Assembly: GCF_030063285.1 (NCBI RefSeq)
Contig: NZ_JASISU010000003.1
Span: forward strand, 310,001-374,000
DNA length: 64,000 nt
Direction: 5' to 3'
DNA from: Pseudarthrobacter sp. PS3-L1
GTDB lineage: Bacteria; Actinomycetota; Actinomycetes; Actinomycetales; Micrococcaceae
This document shows positions 43,060 through 52,087 of the stretch, piece by piece. The notes beneath the pieces were generated by a model, which was not told the origin of the DNA, made no database searches, and was given only the letters and a program-made list of their open reading frames with translations. The position numbers and the translations under genes are program-made. Position 1 is the stretch's first letter, and every line of letters begins with the position of its first letter.

Positions 43060-43323
43060 ATGAGCGGCAATTCAACCCTGAGCGGACTTGAGAGCATCTC
43101 GCACTTGAGCGTAAAGCCAGGAAACCATCGTTTCCGGCTCAGGCCCAACGACGCCTTCCCACTGGACCTGACAGCCCTCAACGACCTGGAGCTTCAGATC
43201 CTGGACAGTCGGATCCAGCGGCAACTGACCCACGAATGCGTCACCCATGGAGCTCCGGACGCCGAAACCGAATTTCGGCAGTGGGAAATCGACGCAGAAG
43301 TAACCCGGCGATCAATCGGCTGA
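43060..43323 (+). CDS. Small protein of unknown function divergent from TetR
   Basis: An 87-residue polar protein beginning MSGNSTLSGLESISHLSVK, with GAGGAG 7 bases before the ATG. It has no membrane segment or signal. The second half is helical and charged (LNDLELQILDSRIQRQLTH, then ETEFRQWEIDAEVTRRSI). I do not recognise the family. Its position across a perfect TetR operator makes it the regulator's most likely target. Confidence 0.65.
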   Translation: MSGNSTLSGLESISHLSVKPGNHRFRLRPNDAFPLDLTALNDLELQILDSRIQRQLTHECVTHGAPDAETEFRQWEIDAEVTRRSIG

Positions 43324-43357
43324 GCGCAGGCGGCCACCGCGTCCCTGCCGGTGTTCG

Positions 43358-44971
43358 CTATTTTGCCGGGTTGTGGGTGCCAATCGGTTCCAGGCTGAGG
43401 TCCGGGTGATTTTTTTCAATCCGTCGCAGCGCCCACACGTCATTGAACAGCGCCAGGTACTCCCCGTCTGAGCGCAGCAGCACCTCGGCGCCAGGGACGT
43501 TTGCCAGCGCCGGCATGGCATCCGCCGTCGTGATCCTTGCCAGTGAATACGGCAGGCGTTCCAGCCGCATCGGGGCACTGAAGTCGTGCGCCATCCGGTC
43601 CTCAACAACCTCAAACTGCATGGGACCAACTGCGGCGAGCACAGGCGCCTGATCTCCGCGTAGGTCCGAACGCAGCACCTGGATGACGCCCTCGTGTTCA
43701 AGCTGCTCGATGCCTCGGCGGAACTGCTTGAACTTGCTGGGGTCCTTGGACCGCGCAACCTGGAAGTGCTCAGGTGCGAACAGTGGAATCGCCGGGAATT
43801 CCACGGACTCCTCAATGAAGAGGCTGTCCCCCACCCGCAAGGATGAGGCGTTGACGAGACCCACAACGTCGCCCGGGTACGCCTGGTCAATGACCTCGCG
43901 TTCCCGGCCGAAAACCTGCTGGGCGTACTTGGTGGCGAAGGATTTCCCGGTGCGGGTCTGGGTGACCACCATGCCGCGTTCAAAAACGCCCGAGCAGACC
44001 CGGATAAAGGCAACATGGTCACGGTGCGCCTTGTTCATACCCGCCTGGACCTTAAAAACAAACCCCGCGAAGGGTGCTGCGACTTCCCGCGGAGTGCCAT
44101 CCACGTCAGGACGGGGCGCAGCGGGCGGGGCAAAATCCACCAGGGCGTCAAGGATCTCCTTGACGCCAAAGTTGAGTGCGGCTGAGCTGAAGAGAATCGG
44201 CGTGGCGCGGCCCGCGTGGAATTCCTCAAGGTCGAAATCGAGATTGGACTCCACCACCAGCCCGGCTTCATCAACGGCGTTGGTCCAGTCATCGCCCTGG
44301 CTCGCTGCGGCTTCTTCGGGGGTGAAGTATTCCGTCAGGGCGATATTCGCACCGGAGTTGTTGCGCTTGAACTGGGCAAACCTGTCGTTGCGCAGGTCCC
44401 ATACGCCCCGGAAGTCCCCGGAGATGCCCACGGCCCAGGTCAGCGGCATGGGCTGCAACCCTGTGCGCTCCGTAATCTCATCCATCAGGGCCAGCGAATC
44501 GAGTCCGGGCCTGTCCCACTTGTTGATGACGGTGATGATGGGCAGGTTTCGCGCCTTGCAGACCTCGAAGAGCTTCATGGTCTGGGTTTCCAGGCCTTTG
44601 GCTGCGTCCACCAGCATGACGGCACAGTCCACGGCGGCAAGCACACGGTAGGTGTCTTCGGAGAAGTCAGCGTGCCCCGGGGTATCAAGGAGATTGATAA
44701 CGGTATCGCGGTAGGAGAACTGCAAGGCGGCAGAACTGATGGAGATGCCGCGATCCTTCTCCATCTGCATCCAGTCGGACACCGTTTCCTTGCGGTTGGC
44801 CTTACCGCTGGAGGCTCCAGCTGTCCCGATCACCTTGGCGTGCAGCGCAAGGGCCTCGGTTAGCGTCGATTTGCCTGCGTCAGGGTGGGAAATCACCGCA
44901 AAGGTCCGACGTCGGCCCGCCTCTTTGTGAATCTCGGAGATCCGGGCGGGGCTGAGGACTTCTTGGGACAC
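43358..44971 (-). CDS. prfC: Peptide chain release factor 3
   Basis: A 537-residue translational GTPase that recycles RF1/RF2 from the ribosome. It shows the P-loop SHPDAGKSTLTEAL, the switch region MQMEKDRGISISSAAL, G3 DTPGHADFSEDTYR and G4 NKWDRPG, followed by domains II and III (YPGDVVGLVNASSLRVGD, VGPMQFEVVEDRM). The GTG at 44971 begins MSQEVLSPARISEIHKEA as in the family. An in-frame ATG at 45067 adds a non-homologous leader. Confidence 0.95.
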   Translation of the reverse strand: MSQEVLSPARISEIHKEAGRRRTFAVISHPDAGKSTLTEALALHAKVIGTAGASSGKANRKETVSDWMQMEKDRGISISSAALQFSYRDTVINLLDTPGHADFSEDTYRVLAAVDCAVMLVDAAKGLETQTMKLFEVCKARNLPIITVINKWDRPGLDSLALMDEITERTGLQPMPLTWAVGISGDFRGVWDLRNDRFAQFKRNNSGANIALTEYFTPEEAAASQGDDWTNAVDEAGLVVESNLDFDLEEFHAGRATPILFSSAALNFGVKEILDALVDFAPPAAPRPDVDGTPREVAAPFAGFVFKVQAGMNKAHRDHVAFIRVCSGVFERGMVVTQTRTGKSFATKYAQQVFGREREVIDQAYPGDVVGLVNASSLRVGDSLFIEESVEFPAIPLFAPEHFQVARSKDPSKFKQFRRGIEQLEHEGVIQVLRSDLRGDQAPVLAAVGPMQFEVVEDRMAHDFSAPMRLERLPYSLARITTADAMPALANVPGAEVLLRSDGEYLALFNDVWALRRIEKNHPDLSLEPIGTHNPAK

Positions 44972-45134
44972 GGTGCTACTTTCGCTGCGGCAAGGATTCG
45001 AGCTTGCCCGGTGCGGTTGGCGGCAAAGGCAGGGCTCGTAGGTCGTGGGCATGGTGCCAAAGGTCAAGTTTATCGCAGGCTCTCGGCCACCCGCATCCCG
45101 GACACCTTGGCTGAAGTCCCGCTAGGTTTGAGCC

Positions 45135-45707
45135 ATGGGAAAACAGTACCGATACGACGTGGAAATTCTGCACCTCCTGGTGTCCCCGGAACACGCATAC
45201 TTTGGCCGAGCCAGGGACGGTGCTGCCGACGTCCCCACAACGGATGCAGCCACGGCGGAATTGGTTGCCGGAAAGGGAATTGTGGGAGACAGGTTCTTCG
45301 GCAAGGCCGCGCATATGGATGCCGCAGTAACGCTGATTGCCATTGAAGCGCTGGAAGCCATGGCAGCCGAACTTGAGGTTCAGCCTTTTGATCCACTGCT
45401 GGCCCGCCGCAACGTCGTTCTGCGCGGAGCCGAACTTACGCCCCTGATTGGCCAGGACTTCACCATAGAATCCGCCGGAGGGTCAGTCCAGATCCGTGGC
45501 GGCCGGCATGCCCACCCGTGCGCCTGGATGGACCGGGTCCTGGCCCCGGGAGCCCACAAGCTCATGCGCGGCAGGGGTGGCATCCGCTGCCAGCCCCGCT
45601 CCAGCGGCCTCCTGCACCGCGGACCTGCAACTTTAGTCAGCCCTGTCCCGTTGGATCCTTCCCAGGCGGGCGTGCCGAGACTCCTGAAACCCAGCCGCCT
45701 GCCCTGA
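45135..45707 (+). CDS. MOSC-domain-like protein
   Basis: A 190-residue protein with ILHLLVSPEHAYFGRARDG, a GKGIVGDRFFGKAAHMDAAV core, LARRNVVLRGAELTPLIGQDF and the cysteine stretch HPCAWMDRVLAPGAHKLM. This fits MOSC-type (molybdenum cofactor sulfurase C-terminal) domains, which bind molybdopterin or transfer sulfur; the substrate is not known. It is divergent from prfC. The last 15 residues look variable. Confidence 0.75.
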   Translation: MGKQYRYDVEILHLLVSPEHAYFGRARDGAADVPTTDAATAELVAGKGIVGDRFFGKAAHMDAAVTLIAIEALEAMAAELEVQPFDPLLARRNVVLRGAELTPLIGQDFTIESAGGSVQIRGGRHAHPCAWMDRVLAPGAHKLMRGRGGIRCQPRSSGLLHRGPATLVSPVPLDPSQAGVPRLLKPSRLP

Positions 45708-45759
45708 CTTTGGCCATGATTGTGCCGCCCTGCAGTTGGCTGTTCCACAAAAAACAGGC

Positions 45760-45829
45760 ACTGCCAGCGACGGCTGGGACAGCTGGCAGTCCAGCAGAAA
45801 ACGCCACTTCGCAACAGGTCGTTTTCTGC
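45760..45829. terminator. Two tandem hairpins downstream of the MOSC gene
   Basis: ACTGCCAGC (45760-45768) pairs with GCTGGCAGT (45782-45790). Three bases later GCAGAAAACG (45794-45803) pairs with CGTTTTCTGC (45820-45829). Both stems are perfect. They lie in the 304-base gap between the MOSC gene and disA, which shows no other feature. A terminator followed by a second element, or one folded unit, is possible. Confidence 0.55.
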
Positions 45830-46011
45830 GCTGCACGGGGTCTTCCGGAGAGGTCACGATGGGGCACTTTGCGCCTGCCCTGTGCGGAAGACCAGGTTTT
45901 ATACCTCTATCATTGGTGACGGGGAACAAGGACCATTTTGGTCACCGCCAGCACAGGCCCATATTCGGCATGTACTGAAGCGCGGCATGAACCTTTGAAG
46001 GGAACAAAACA

Positions 46012-47088
46012 ATGGCTCGCAGTCCCGAGGACTCGCTCAAGGCGACTCTGGGCAGAGTGGCCCCCGGAACACCGCTCCGCGACGGCCTCGAAAGGATCCT
46101 CCGCGGACGCACCGGAGCCTTGATCGTGCTTGGGTCGGACAGGACCATTGACTCCATCTGTTCCGGCGGCTTCGACATTGGCATTGATTTTTCGCCTACA
46201 CGCCTGCGCGAGCTGGCAAAGATGGATGGGGCCATCATTTGCGACAAGGACGCCGGGAATATCCTTCGTGCCGCCGTCCAGCTGGTTCCCGATTCAAGCA
46301 TCGAGACCCAGGAATCCGGTACCCGGCACCGCACTGCTGAGCGTGTTGCCATCCAGACCGGCGTTCCGGTCATTTCAGTAAGCCAGTCCATGCAGATCAT
46401 CGCACTGTATGTCAACGGTTTGCGGCATGTCCTCGAAGGGTCAGAAAAGGTGCTGGCCCGCGCCAACCAAGCCCTGGCCACGCTGGAACGCTACCGCTCC
46501 CGCCTGGATCAGGTCACAAGCTCCCTCTCCGCATTGGAGATTGAGGCGATGGTGACAGTCCGCGACGTCGCAGTGACACTGCAACGCCAGGAAATGGTGC
46601 GTCGCATTTCTGAGGAGATTTCGCAGTACGTTCTGGAACTTGGCGAGGACGGCCGGCTGCTGTCCCTCCAGCTCGATGAGCTGACAGTGGGCCGGGGTCC
46701 AGGCTCCGACGTAATCATCCGGGACTACGCAGGCGCCACCGCCTCCCCCGCGGACATTGAGCATGCTGTCACCGCCCTGGTCAGCCTGGGCCCCACGGAA
46801 TTGATCGATCTCGGCAAAATTTCGGGCATCATCGGCTTTGCCGGCGGCGTGGAAACACTCGACGCCGTGGTGCATCCGCGCGGCTATCGACTGCTCTCGG
46901 GCCTCAAGGCAGTACCCAAAGCAGTGGCGGACCGCCTGGTGGATCACTTCGGTGGCCTGCAGTTCCTGATGGCAGCCACCATCGATGACCTGATGACAGT
47001 AGACGGGATTGGAGACCAGCGGGCCAGGACAGTCCGCGAGGGCCTAAGCCGCATGGCGGAAGCCAGCCTGCTGGACCGTTTTCTCTAG
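46012..47088 (+). CDS. disA: DNA integrity scanning diadenylate cyclase
   Basis: A 358-residue enzyme making cyclic di-AMP from two ATP and pausing at branched DNA. The N-terminal DAC domain carries the active-site motifs D72-G73-A74 (MDGAII) and R105-H106-R107 (SGTRHRTAER). A helical spine follows, and the C-terminus has the HhH DNA-binding domain (VDGIGDQRARTVREGL). Length is standard. RadA, which inhibits DisA in Bacillus, is encoded 4 kb upstream. Confidence 0.96.
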   Translation: MARSPEDSLKATLGRVAPGTPLRDGLERILRGRTGALIVLGSDRTIDSICSGGFDIGIDFSPTRLRELAKMDGAIICDKDAGNILRAAVQLVPDSSIETQESGTRHRTAERVAIQTGVPVISVSQSMQIIALYVNGLRHVLEGSEKVLARANQALATLERYRSRLDQVTSSLSALEIEAMVTVRDVAVTLQRQEMVRRISEEISQYVLELGEDGRLLSLQLDELTVGRGPGSDVIIRDYAGATASPADIEHAVTALVSLGPTELIDLGKISGIIGFAGGVETLDAVVHPRGYRLLSGLKAVPKAVADRLVDHFGGLQFLMAATIDDLMTVDGIGDQRARTVREGLSRMAEASLLDRFL

Positions 47089-47116
47089 CCCGCCGGCCAA
47101 AGGTTGCGCAAAAGCC

Positions 47117-47839
47117 TCAGTTCAGCGCGAAAACAACCTTGTTGCTTACCCGGTCGCCCAGGGTTGCCGTAAAGCTATAGGAGGCGCCGCCAGCTCCCGG
47201 CACTGCCTGGACCACCTTGCATCCTGCAACGGAGCGATTCCGCTGCCAGGGGAAGTTGGCAGTCTCGCTCTTACCCGGCTCGATTGTCTTCTTGAGGTCT
47301 TCGCTCTTGGCCTGGCAATCCCTGGAAGAAAAGATGCGATCTGCGCCGCTGGTGATCAGGTATTCCATCTGCGACGTTCCAAGATTCACCTCGCAGGCCA
47401 CCTTGCCACCATTTGTCACTTTCAGGGTCAGGAGGGGGTTCTCCTCCGGGCCGTACGACTGCTTATCGGTGGACGCAGCGACGCTGACCAGACTCTGGTC
47501 ACAGGCAGGCGCTACGGGCGCGGACGGTGTAGGTTCAGTGGGCGGCGCTGGGGTTTCCCCGCCGGGTACCGGATTGTTCTGCGGACTGGATTCCGCAGCA
47601 GGGGGGCCGTTGAACGCCCCAGCTGCAACAAACCCACCAAAAATGAGTGCCAGGACAACCAGCAGTCCGCCGCCTGCCACCAGACGGCGACGGCGGTACA
47701 CCGCCGGGCTGGTGCGCCGTACTCCAGGGCGCGTGGCGGACTTCGCCGAGGCAGCTGCAGGGCCCTGCGGCTGGGTTCCCGACCGGGAATTGCGGCCAGG
47801 ACCGCTCCCGCCCGATGCCCGATCACTTTGCCTACCCAT
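47117..47839 (-). CDS. Single-pass membrane protein with DUF4232-like extracellular part
   Basis: A 240-residue protein. The basic N-terminus is rich in Gly, Ser and Arg (1-50), then one transmembrane helix (LVAGGGLLVVLALIFGGFV), a Pro/Thr-rich linker and an exported beta domain with CDQSLVSVAASTDKQSYGPEE, LTLKVTNGGKVACEVNLG and three further Cys-containing strands. This is the layout of DUF4232-type proteins of unknown function in actinobacteria. It is convergent with disA and divergent from mutY. Confidence 0.7.
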   Translation of the reverse strand: MGRQSDRASGGSGPGRNSRSGTQPQGPAAASAKSATRPGVRRTSPAVYRRRRLVAGGGLLVVLALIFGGFVAAGAFNGPPAAESSPQNNPVPGGETPAPPTEPTPSAPVAPACDQSLVSVAASTDKQSYGPEENPLLTLKVTNGGKVACEVNLGTSQMEYLITSGADRIFSSRDCQAKSEDLKKTIEPGKSETANFPWQRNRSVAGCKVVQAVPGAGGASYSFTATLGDRVSNKVVFALN

Positions 47840-47900
47840 CTTTCTAGGCTAAGGAGTGGATGGCATTCTGCGCCTCCACCACGCCGCCTGAAACCGAACA

Positions 47901-49070
47901 GTGCCCCGAAACACTTTCTCCCGGGGCAAGCTCAGCCATTTCAGTGAACAACCGCCTACCCGCCCGTCCAATAGACTTACAGGCATCAAATCTCACACCC
48001 CCGCCCCAGATAATGCGTTCTCCCCACGTGGCCCTGGTAGCTCCCCAGCTGCGGCTACAGCCAGCACACCCGTCACAGCTTCGGCACGGGCCATCGCTTT
48101 CGCAGACGCCGGTGCAGCGGACCGGTCCCCCACAGACCAAGATCTCGCTGAAATCCATGCGGATATCAACTCCTGGTTCGCGGTGCACGCCAGGGACCTA
48201 CCCTGGCGCGAACCGGGCTGTTCGCCCTGGGGGATCCTGGTCAGCGAAGTCATGCTGCAGCAGACACCCGTGGTGCGGGTCCTGCCCGTATGGGAAGAAT
48301 GGATGCAGCGCTGGCCCGAGCCGGCAAATCTTGCTGCGGAACCGGCTGGCGCGGCGGTCCGGCACTGGGGCCGGCTGGGATATCCCCAGCGGGCCCTTCG
48401 CCTACACGCAGCGGCAGGAGAAATCTGCGCCAGCCATGATGGCCAGGTGCCCGCAAGCCACGAGAAGCTCCTGGGGCTTCCCGGTATTGGAAGCTACACC
48501 GCAGCCGCCGTAGCGACATTTGCCTTTGGGCAACGGCAAACGGTAGTCGACACCAACATCCGGCGGGTCCATGCCCGGCTCTTCCTCGGAGCTGCACTGC
48601 CAGCACAGGCACTGACAGCTGGCGAAATGCGCCTGGCCGCAGCGTTGGTCCCGGACGATGTAGCCACAGCCGTGTCCTGGAATGCTGCAGTCATGGAACT
48701 CGGCGCCATGACCTGCACTGCCCGGTCGCCGAAATGTGGAGCATGCCCAGTAAAAACCCGATGCGCTTGGCTGGCTGCCGGGGAGCCTGCCCCCACGTAC
48801 ACCCCCAAGGGGCAAGCCTGGCACGGCACGGACCGGCAAGTACGGGGCGCGGTGGTGGCGGTACTCCGGATGGCCGAACATCCTGTTGCTGCCGAACTTT
48901 TCCATACACCGGCGGCAGACCTTGGCTATGCGCCGGGGGGCATTGACGTGCCGCTGGCTTCCCTGCATAGGCTCAATTCCGCCCCCGAACAACTGGAGCG
49001 TGCGCTCTCCGGGCTGGTCACCGATGGCCTGGCTGAGCTGTCAGCGGGCGGCTATCATCTTCCTGGCTGA
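47901..49070 (+). CDS. mutY: A/G-specific adenine glycosylase MutY, with long N-terminal extension
   Basis: A 389-residue base-excision-repair enzyme that removes A opposite 8-oxoguanine. The core starts near residue 85 (INSWFAVHARDLPWRE). It has the catalytic Glu in VSEVMLQQTPVVRVLP, the HhH GLPGIGSYTAAAVATFAFG with the following VVDTNIRRVHAR, and the 4Fe-4S ligands C-x6-C-x2-C-x5-C (CTARSPKCGACPVKTRC). There is no C-terminal NUDIX-like domain, as in short actinobacterial MutY. The only in-frame start before the core is the GTG at 47901, which gives about 80 extra polar residues. The stop lies inside a TGAGCATGTCC copy. Confidence 0.92.
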   Translation: MPRNTFSRGKLSHFSEQPPTRPSNRLTGIKSHTPAPDNAFSPRGPGSSPAAATASTPVTASARAIAFADAGAADRSPTDQDLAEIHADINSWFAVHARDLPWREPGCSPWGILVSEVMLQQTPVVRVLPVWEEWMQRWPEPANLAAEPAGAAVRHWGRLGYPQRALRLHAAAGEICASHDGQVPASHEKLLGLPGIGSYTAAAVATFAFGQRQTVVDTNIRRVHARLFLGAALPAQALTAGEMRLAAALVPDDVATAVSWNAAVMELGAMTCTARSPKCGACPVKTRCAWLAAGEPAPTYTPKGQAWHGTDRQVRGAVVAVLRMAEHPVAAELFHTPAADLGYAPGGIDVPLASLHRLNSAPEQLERALSGLVTDGLAELSAGGYHLPG

Positions 49071-49139
49071 GCATGTCCAGGTGGGCAACCACTGGCATCC
49101 AGCTGGAATACGCTGGCCGTACCGTCACTAAGGAGAGCC

Positions 49140-49568
49140 ATGAAAACCATCCTGTACGTCGTCTGGGCAGTATTTTTCCTGTGTGCCGCAGCCGCTTTTA
49201 TGGTCACGACCAGGAAGGCCCGGACCCGCGACCAACAAGCGGCAACGTGGCCGCGCATCCAGGCGACAGTGACGGGACACGTGGGCGGATGGACCAATGG
49301 CGGCGGCGGGAGCACCCGGAACCGCCGGTACTTTGCGACCTATCAGTTCACTGATCCGGCTGGCACGGTAGTGGCCGGGAAATCCGACGTCTCAAAGGCT
49401 GCCGCTCCCATCCAGGGCTCATTCATCGAAGTGTCCTACAACCCGGCAGACCCCAAGCAGTCATTCCAGAATGCTGGCCAGACAAAGCTGTTGGTTGGCT
49501 GCCTGCTTCCGCTCTTCGCGGCTTTCGCTGTTGCGTCCCTGTACCTCATCAGCGTTTTCCCGGCCTAA
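49140..49568 (+). CDS. DUF3592 membrane protein
   Basis: A 142-residue protein with an N-terminal transmembrane helix (ILYVVWAVFFLCAAAAFMV) and another near the C-terminus. Between them is an exported beta domain typical of DUF3592 (TWPRIQATVTGHVGG, RYFATYQFTDPAG, IEVSYNPADPKQS). Function is unknown. AAGGAG lies 6 bases before the ATG. Confidence 0.82.
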   Translation: MKTILYVVWAVFFLCAAAAFMVTTRKARTRDQQAATWPRIQATVTGHVGGWTNGGGGSTRNRRYFATYQFTDPAGTVVAGKSDVSKAAAPIQGSFIEVSYNPADPKQSFQNAGQTKLLVGCLLPLFAAFAVASLYLISVFPA

Positions 49569-49617
49569 CCCACCGCGTGTGGATACCCCGGCTAGGGAGT
49601 CGGGCGCCAGGAAAAAA

Positions 49618-50313
49618 TCAGGCTTCGCCGAATCCGGCCTCTACCAGTCCACCTACAAACTTCACAGCCCGTTCCGCATCCACTCCCCATGCCTCAACAT
49701 GAAGGACAGTACCCTTTCCGGCAGCCAGGATCATCAGCGACGTCATGGAGCCTCCTTCCGCGGCGTTGATGGTAACTTCCGCGTCCATGGCGGCCAGGCC
49801 GCCGGCGATTTGGGCAGCTGGCCGCGCATGCAGGCCCGCTTCATTGACCAGTGTGAAATCCCCGGAAAAATCAGGACTGGACCCAGTCGGTGGCCCCTCA
49901 GCCACCATGCTTCCCAGCGCTTCCGCGTCCGGTTGGCGCCGACGAAAGAGCTCTTCGGCCGCCTGCAGGACTGTTTTTCGGTCCGCGCCGCCCTGCGCGG
50001 CAACTGCGGCAGCAACAAGTCCCTCCACCAGGGGTGCATCCGCCAGGACTGCCGAGTCTGGATCTGGCAGGAACTCCAGGGCTGATTCGGCGGTCATGAT
50101 CGCAGAACCAAGGTCCGCAAGGATGACCACTCCGTCGGGGCAGGAAGCCTTTTCAAGGGCCGCCATCACAGTGTCCAGGCTGGTCCCGATCCGACCATCG
50201 TCAGTACCACCGGCAGCCATCATGATCACGTCCGGTGCCATCTCCCGGGCCACCTCCACGGCACCGTCGGCAATCTTGGCGCTGTGCGAGACCACCACCA
50301 GGGCCACGCTCAC
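49618..50313 (-). CDS. dhaM: DhaM-HPr fusion: phosphotransferase subunit of dihydroxyacetone kinase
   Basis: A 231-residue two-domain phosphocarrier. Residues 1-130 form an EIIA-mannose-like DhaM domain with the phospho-His H10 in VVVSHSAKIADG. Residues 151-231 are an HPr domain with H162 in NEAGLHARPAA and the regulatory Ser region GGSMTSLM. It passes phosphate from enzyme I to DhaL-bound ADP. E. coli DhaM has an additional truncated EI, absent here. It overlaps the dhaL stop by 4 bases. Confidence 0.92.
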   Translation of the reverse strand: MSVALVVVSHSAKIADGAVEVAREMAPDVIMMAAGGTDDGRIGTSLDTVMAALEKASCPDGVVILADLGSAIMTAESALEFLPDPDSAVLADAPLVEGLVAAAVAAQGGADRKTVLQAAEELFRRRQPDAEALGSMVAEGPPTGSSPDFSGDFTLVNEAGLHARPAAQIAGGLAAMDAEVTINAAEGGSMTSLMILAAGKGTVLHVEAWGVDAERAVKFVGGLVEAGFGEA

Positions 50314-50978
50314 CGTGGGGACTCCGGACTTCCTGCGTGGCTGTCCTGCTGGCTGGCAGCCTGCGCCGCGGCTAGCAGGAGGAGCGCACTGGACTGTGCA
50401 CCAGGATCCCGGTGCCCCACGCTACGCTCCCCCAGGTAGCTTGCCCGGCCTTTGCGGGCCAGCATTGGTTCAGTGGCGGCAGCTCCAGCCGCAGCAGCGC
50501 TGGCAGCGGCAGCCAAAACAGCTGCCGCAGGCTCTCCGGCAGTGGCGGCGTCCCGGGCCGCTGCGACTGCCGGAATCCAAGCATCCACCATGGTCTTGTC
50601 GCCAGCTTCTGCCTTGCCCCGTGCCACCACGCCGTCCAGGGCGGCTTGGAGCGCACTGACCAAAACGTCCGGGCCGACGTCGGCCGTCTCGCCCAGTGCC
50701 GTGGCGGCACGAAGGAACGCCGTGCCGTACAGCGGGCCCGCTGCCCCGCCCACCTTTGACATCAGCACCATCGCCGTCAGCTTCAGGGCTGCTGCGGGCG
50801 ACTCAGGCGGCGTATCACCCAGCTTGGCCACCACCGCTTCGAATCCGCGGTCCATGTTCTCGCCATGGTCTGAATCGCCAATCGCCCTGTCCAGGGCAAT
50901 GAGCTCATCCCGGTGTTCAGCCATCGACAGAGCCGCTGCATGCAAGAAGGCAACCGCCCATGCTGTGTCGAGGCCCAT
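50310..50978 (-). CDS. dhaL: Dihydroxyacetone kinase ADP-binding subunit DhaL
   Basis: A 222-residue all-helical subunit that binds ADP/ATP with Mg2+. The conserved LIALDRAIGDSDHGENMDRGF contains the metal-binding aspartates. SKVGGAAGPLYGTAFLRAA and GDKTMVDAWIPAV are also typical. Its ATG overlaps the dhaK stop (TGATG). An in-frame start four codons upstream is less likely. Confidence 0.94.
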   Translation of the reverse strand: MGLDTAWAVAFLHAAALSMAEHRDELIALDRAIGDSDHGENMDRGFEAVVAKLGDTPPESPAAALKLTAMVLMSKVGGAAGPLYGTAFLRAATALGETADVGPDVLVSALQAALDGVVARGKAEAGDKTMVDAWIPAVAAARDAATAGEPAAAVLAAAASAAAAGAAATEPMLARKGRASYLGERSVGHRDPGAQSSALLLLAAAQAASQQDSHAGSPESPR

Positions 50979-51979
50979 CAGCGACCCCACCGCATGGCGG
51001 CAGTCTGCACGGGCGCATCCCAGAGTTCCTTCAGCTCGCTGTCCAGCCGGAGCACCGTAATGGAGCAGCCCTGCATTTCGAGTGCTGTGATGTAGTTACC
51101 CACCAGTGAGCGGGCCACCGAGATACCGCGTTCCGCCAGAACCTGCGCCGCGCGGCGGTAGACAATGTAGAGCTCGCTCTGCGGTGTTCCGCCCATCCCG
51201 TTGACGAACAAGAGGACCTCCTCGCCGCTGGCAATACCGAGGTCCTCAAGGACAGGATCCAGGAGTCGGTCAGTGATCCCGTCGGCGTTTTCCATGGGGA
51301 TCCGGTGCCGGCCAGGCTCACCATGGATGCCAATCCCGATTTCTATCTCGTTCTCTTCCAGGTCAAAACTTGGTTGCCCGGCGTGCGGGACAATGCATGC
51401 GGACAGGGCCACGCCCATGCTCCGGACGTTGGAGTTGACCCGATTTCCGATTGCTGTGACCGTATCGAGGTCATCACCGCGTTCAGCGGCTGCGCCGGCG
51501 ATCTTCTCGACCAGGACTGTCCCGGCCACGCCGCGGCGGCCAGCGGTATACAGCGAATCCTGCACGGCGACGTCGTCGTTGACCAGGATGGTCCGCACCT
51601 CCACGCCCTCGGCCTGGGCAAGTTCCGCCGCCGTCTCGAAATTCAGGACGTCTCCGGTGTAGTTCTTGACGATCTGCACGACGCCCGCGCCGCCGTCCAC
51701 TGCCATCGTTGCTGGCAGGATCGCGTCGGGTGTTGGCGAGGTGAAGACTGGGCCAGGAACTGCTGCATCCAGCATCCCGAAACCCACGAATCCTGCATGT
51801 AGGGGCTCATGCCCGCTGCCACCACCGGATACCAGGCCCACTTTCCCCTTCACAGGCGCGTCCCGACGGGTGATATAGAGCGGATCTGGAACCACTGTCA
51901 CAAGGTCTGCATGAGCCTGGCCGAAGCCCTCCACGGATTCGTTAACCACTGCTCTGGGGTCATTGATGAGCTTTTTCAC
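50978..51979 (-). CDS. dhaK: Dihydroxyacetone kinase substrate-binding subunit DhaK
   Basis: A 333-residue subunit that binds dihydroxyacetone covalently through a hemiaminal with His219 in [12 protein letters not shown]. It has [15 protein letters not shown] at 52-66 and [10 protein letters not shown]. Start is the GTG at 51979 (protein MKKLINDP), 7 bases after AGGAG; the nearer GTG at 51985 is too close. It is the first gene of dhaKLM, feeding dihydroxyacetone phosphate into glycolysis. Confidence 0.95.
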   Translation of the reverse strand: MKKLINDPRAVVNESVEGFGQAHADLVTVVPDPLYITRRDAPVKGKVGLVSGGGSGHEPLHAGFVGFGMLDAAVPGPVFTSPTPDAILPATMAVDGGAGVVQIVKNYTGDVLNFETAAELAQAEGVEVRTILVNDDVAVQDSLYTAGRRGVAGTVLVEKIAGAAAERGDDLDTVTAIGNRVNSNVRSMGVALSACIVPHAGQPSFDLEENEIEIGIGIHGEPGRHRIPMENADGITDRLLDPVLEDLGIASGEEVLLFVNGMGGTPQSELYIVYRRAAQVLAERGISVARSLVGNYITALEMQGCSITVLRLDSELKELWDAPVQTAAMRWGR

Positions 51980-52087
51980 GCGCACGCTCCTGGGCGTTGG
52001 GTAGTTCCGGCAGAGTCCTTCCGGACCTGGCCGATATGCTCTGACCCTACCCCCGGCCGGGGGTGCTGCGAAAGGGCCATCCGGGCA

